Source: Clostridiales bacterium
GTDB lineage: Bacteria > Bacillota > Clostridia > Lachnospirales > WQUN01
Length of the DNA: 14,201 nucleotides
Reading direction: 5' to 3'
Assembly: GCA_031269415.1 (NCBI GenBank)
Contig: JAISZF010000273.1
Location: forward strand, 1-14,201
In this document: one piece after another, positions 14,134 through 14,201 of the stretch
Position numbering within the stretch: position 1 is the first letter of the stretch
Layout: each line of letters starts with the position of its first letter
The notes under the pieces: generated by a model
The model's input: only the letters and a program-made list of their open reading frames with translations
Databases searched by the model: none
What the model was told of the DNA's origin: nothing
Translations under genes and position numbers: made by a program

Positions 14134-14201
14134 TTACGGAGTAAATTTGGCGATAAGGGTACTGTCAAGCTCAGTGGTTAATGAACCGTCGCTTGAGTCA
14201 T
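14134..14201 (-). CDS. C-terminal end of an upstream gene, possibly a pilin (partial)
   Basis: On the minus strand a frame open to the window edge ends with TAA at 14136-14134. The visible residues are DSSDGSLTTELDSTLIAKFTP. The Asp/Ser/Thr-rich tail, the position just before the minor pilin genes, and the terminator that follows would suit a major pilin or pilin-like gene, but 21 residues cannot prove this. Coding is supported only by the open frame, by residues that look like a beta-rich C-terminus, and by a terminator at a sensible distance. Confidence 0.5.
   Translation of the reverse strand, partial: DSSDGSLTTELDSTLIAKFTP

Overview
The window looks like chromosomal DNA from an anaerobic low-to-moderate-GC bacterium, most likely a clostridial member of the Bacillota. 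The reasons are strong purine-rich Shine-Dalgarno sites, Gram-positive style signal peptides and small secreted beta-rich proteins, a type IV pilus cluster with pilM, pilN and pilO but no pilP or secretin gene in view, and an AAA-ATPase/PD-(D/E)XK protein of a kind common in gut and rumen anaerobes. This assignment is an inference; no marker gene is present.

Layout. (1) 1-780, plus strand: the 3' part of a NitT/TauT/SsuC-type ABC permease, cut by the window edge, followed by a strong hairpin terminator at 786-817. Everything else is on the minus strand and converges on that hairpin. (2) 824-3587: three genes for exported or membrane-anchored proteins. Two are secreted paralogues sharing a DPFxM...GQ(I/L)YS motif, with a signal-anchored protein between them; the last has a C-terminal X2/Ig-like module. 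(3) 3588-3830: an intergenic stretch with possible coding debris. (4) 3831-5438: an AAA-ATPase/PD-(D/E)XK nuclease-fold protein whose best start is a TTG, with a Shine-Dalgarno that can pair with an upstream complementary run. (5) 5511-13999: a type IV pilus operon. In transcription order it holds a PilX-like membrane protein, a prepilin carrying a von Willebrand factor A domain, a prepilin carrying a LamG/concanavalin A-like domain, PilM, PilN, PilO, and two unrecognised proteins with short Pro/Asp-rich tandem repeats. (6) 14024-14056: a hairpin with T-runs on both strands, then at 14134-14201 the last codons of an upstream minus-strand gene, possibly the major pilin.

How it works together (inference). 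PilM, PilN and PilO form the inner-membrane and cytoplasmic alignment platform. The PilX-like protein and the two large prepilins look like minor or tip components that would display VWA and lectin-like domains at the fibre tip, so the pilus probably serves adhesion or surface sensing. The two unrecognised proteins directly after pilO are good candidates for lineage-specific pilus accessory factors. The most unusual content is the adjacent VWA-prepilin and LamG-prepilin pair plus these two repeat proteins.
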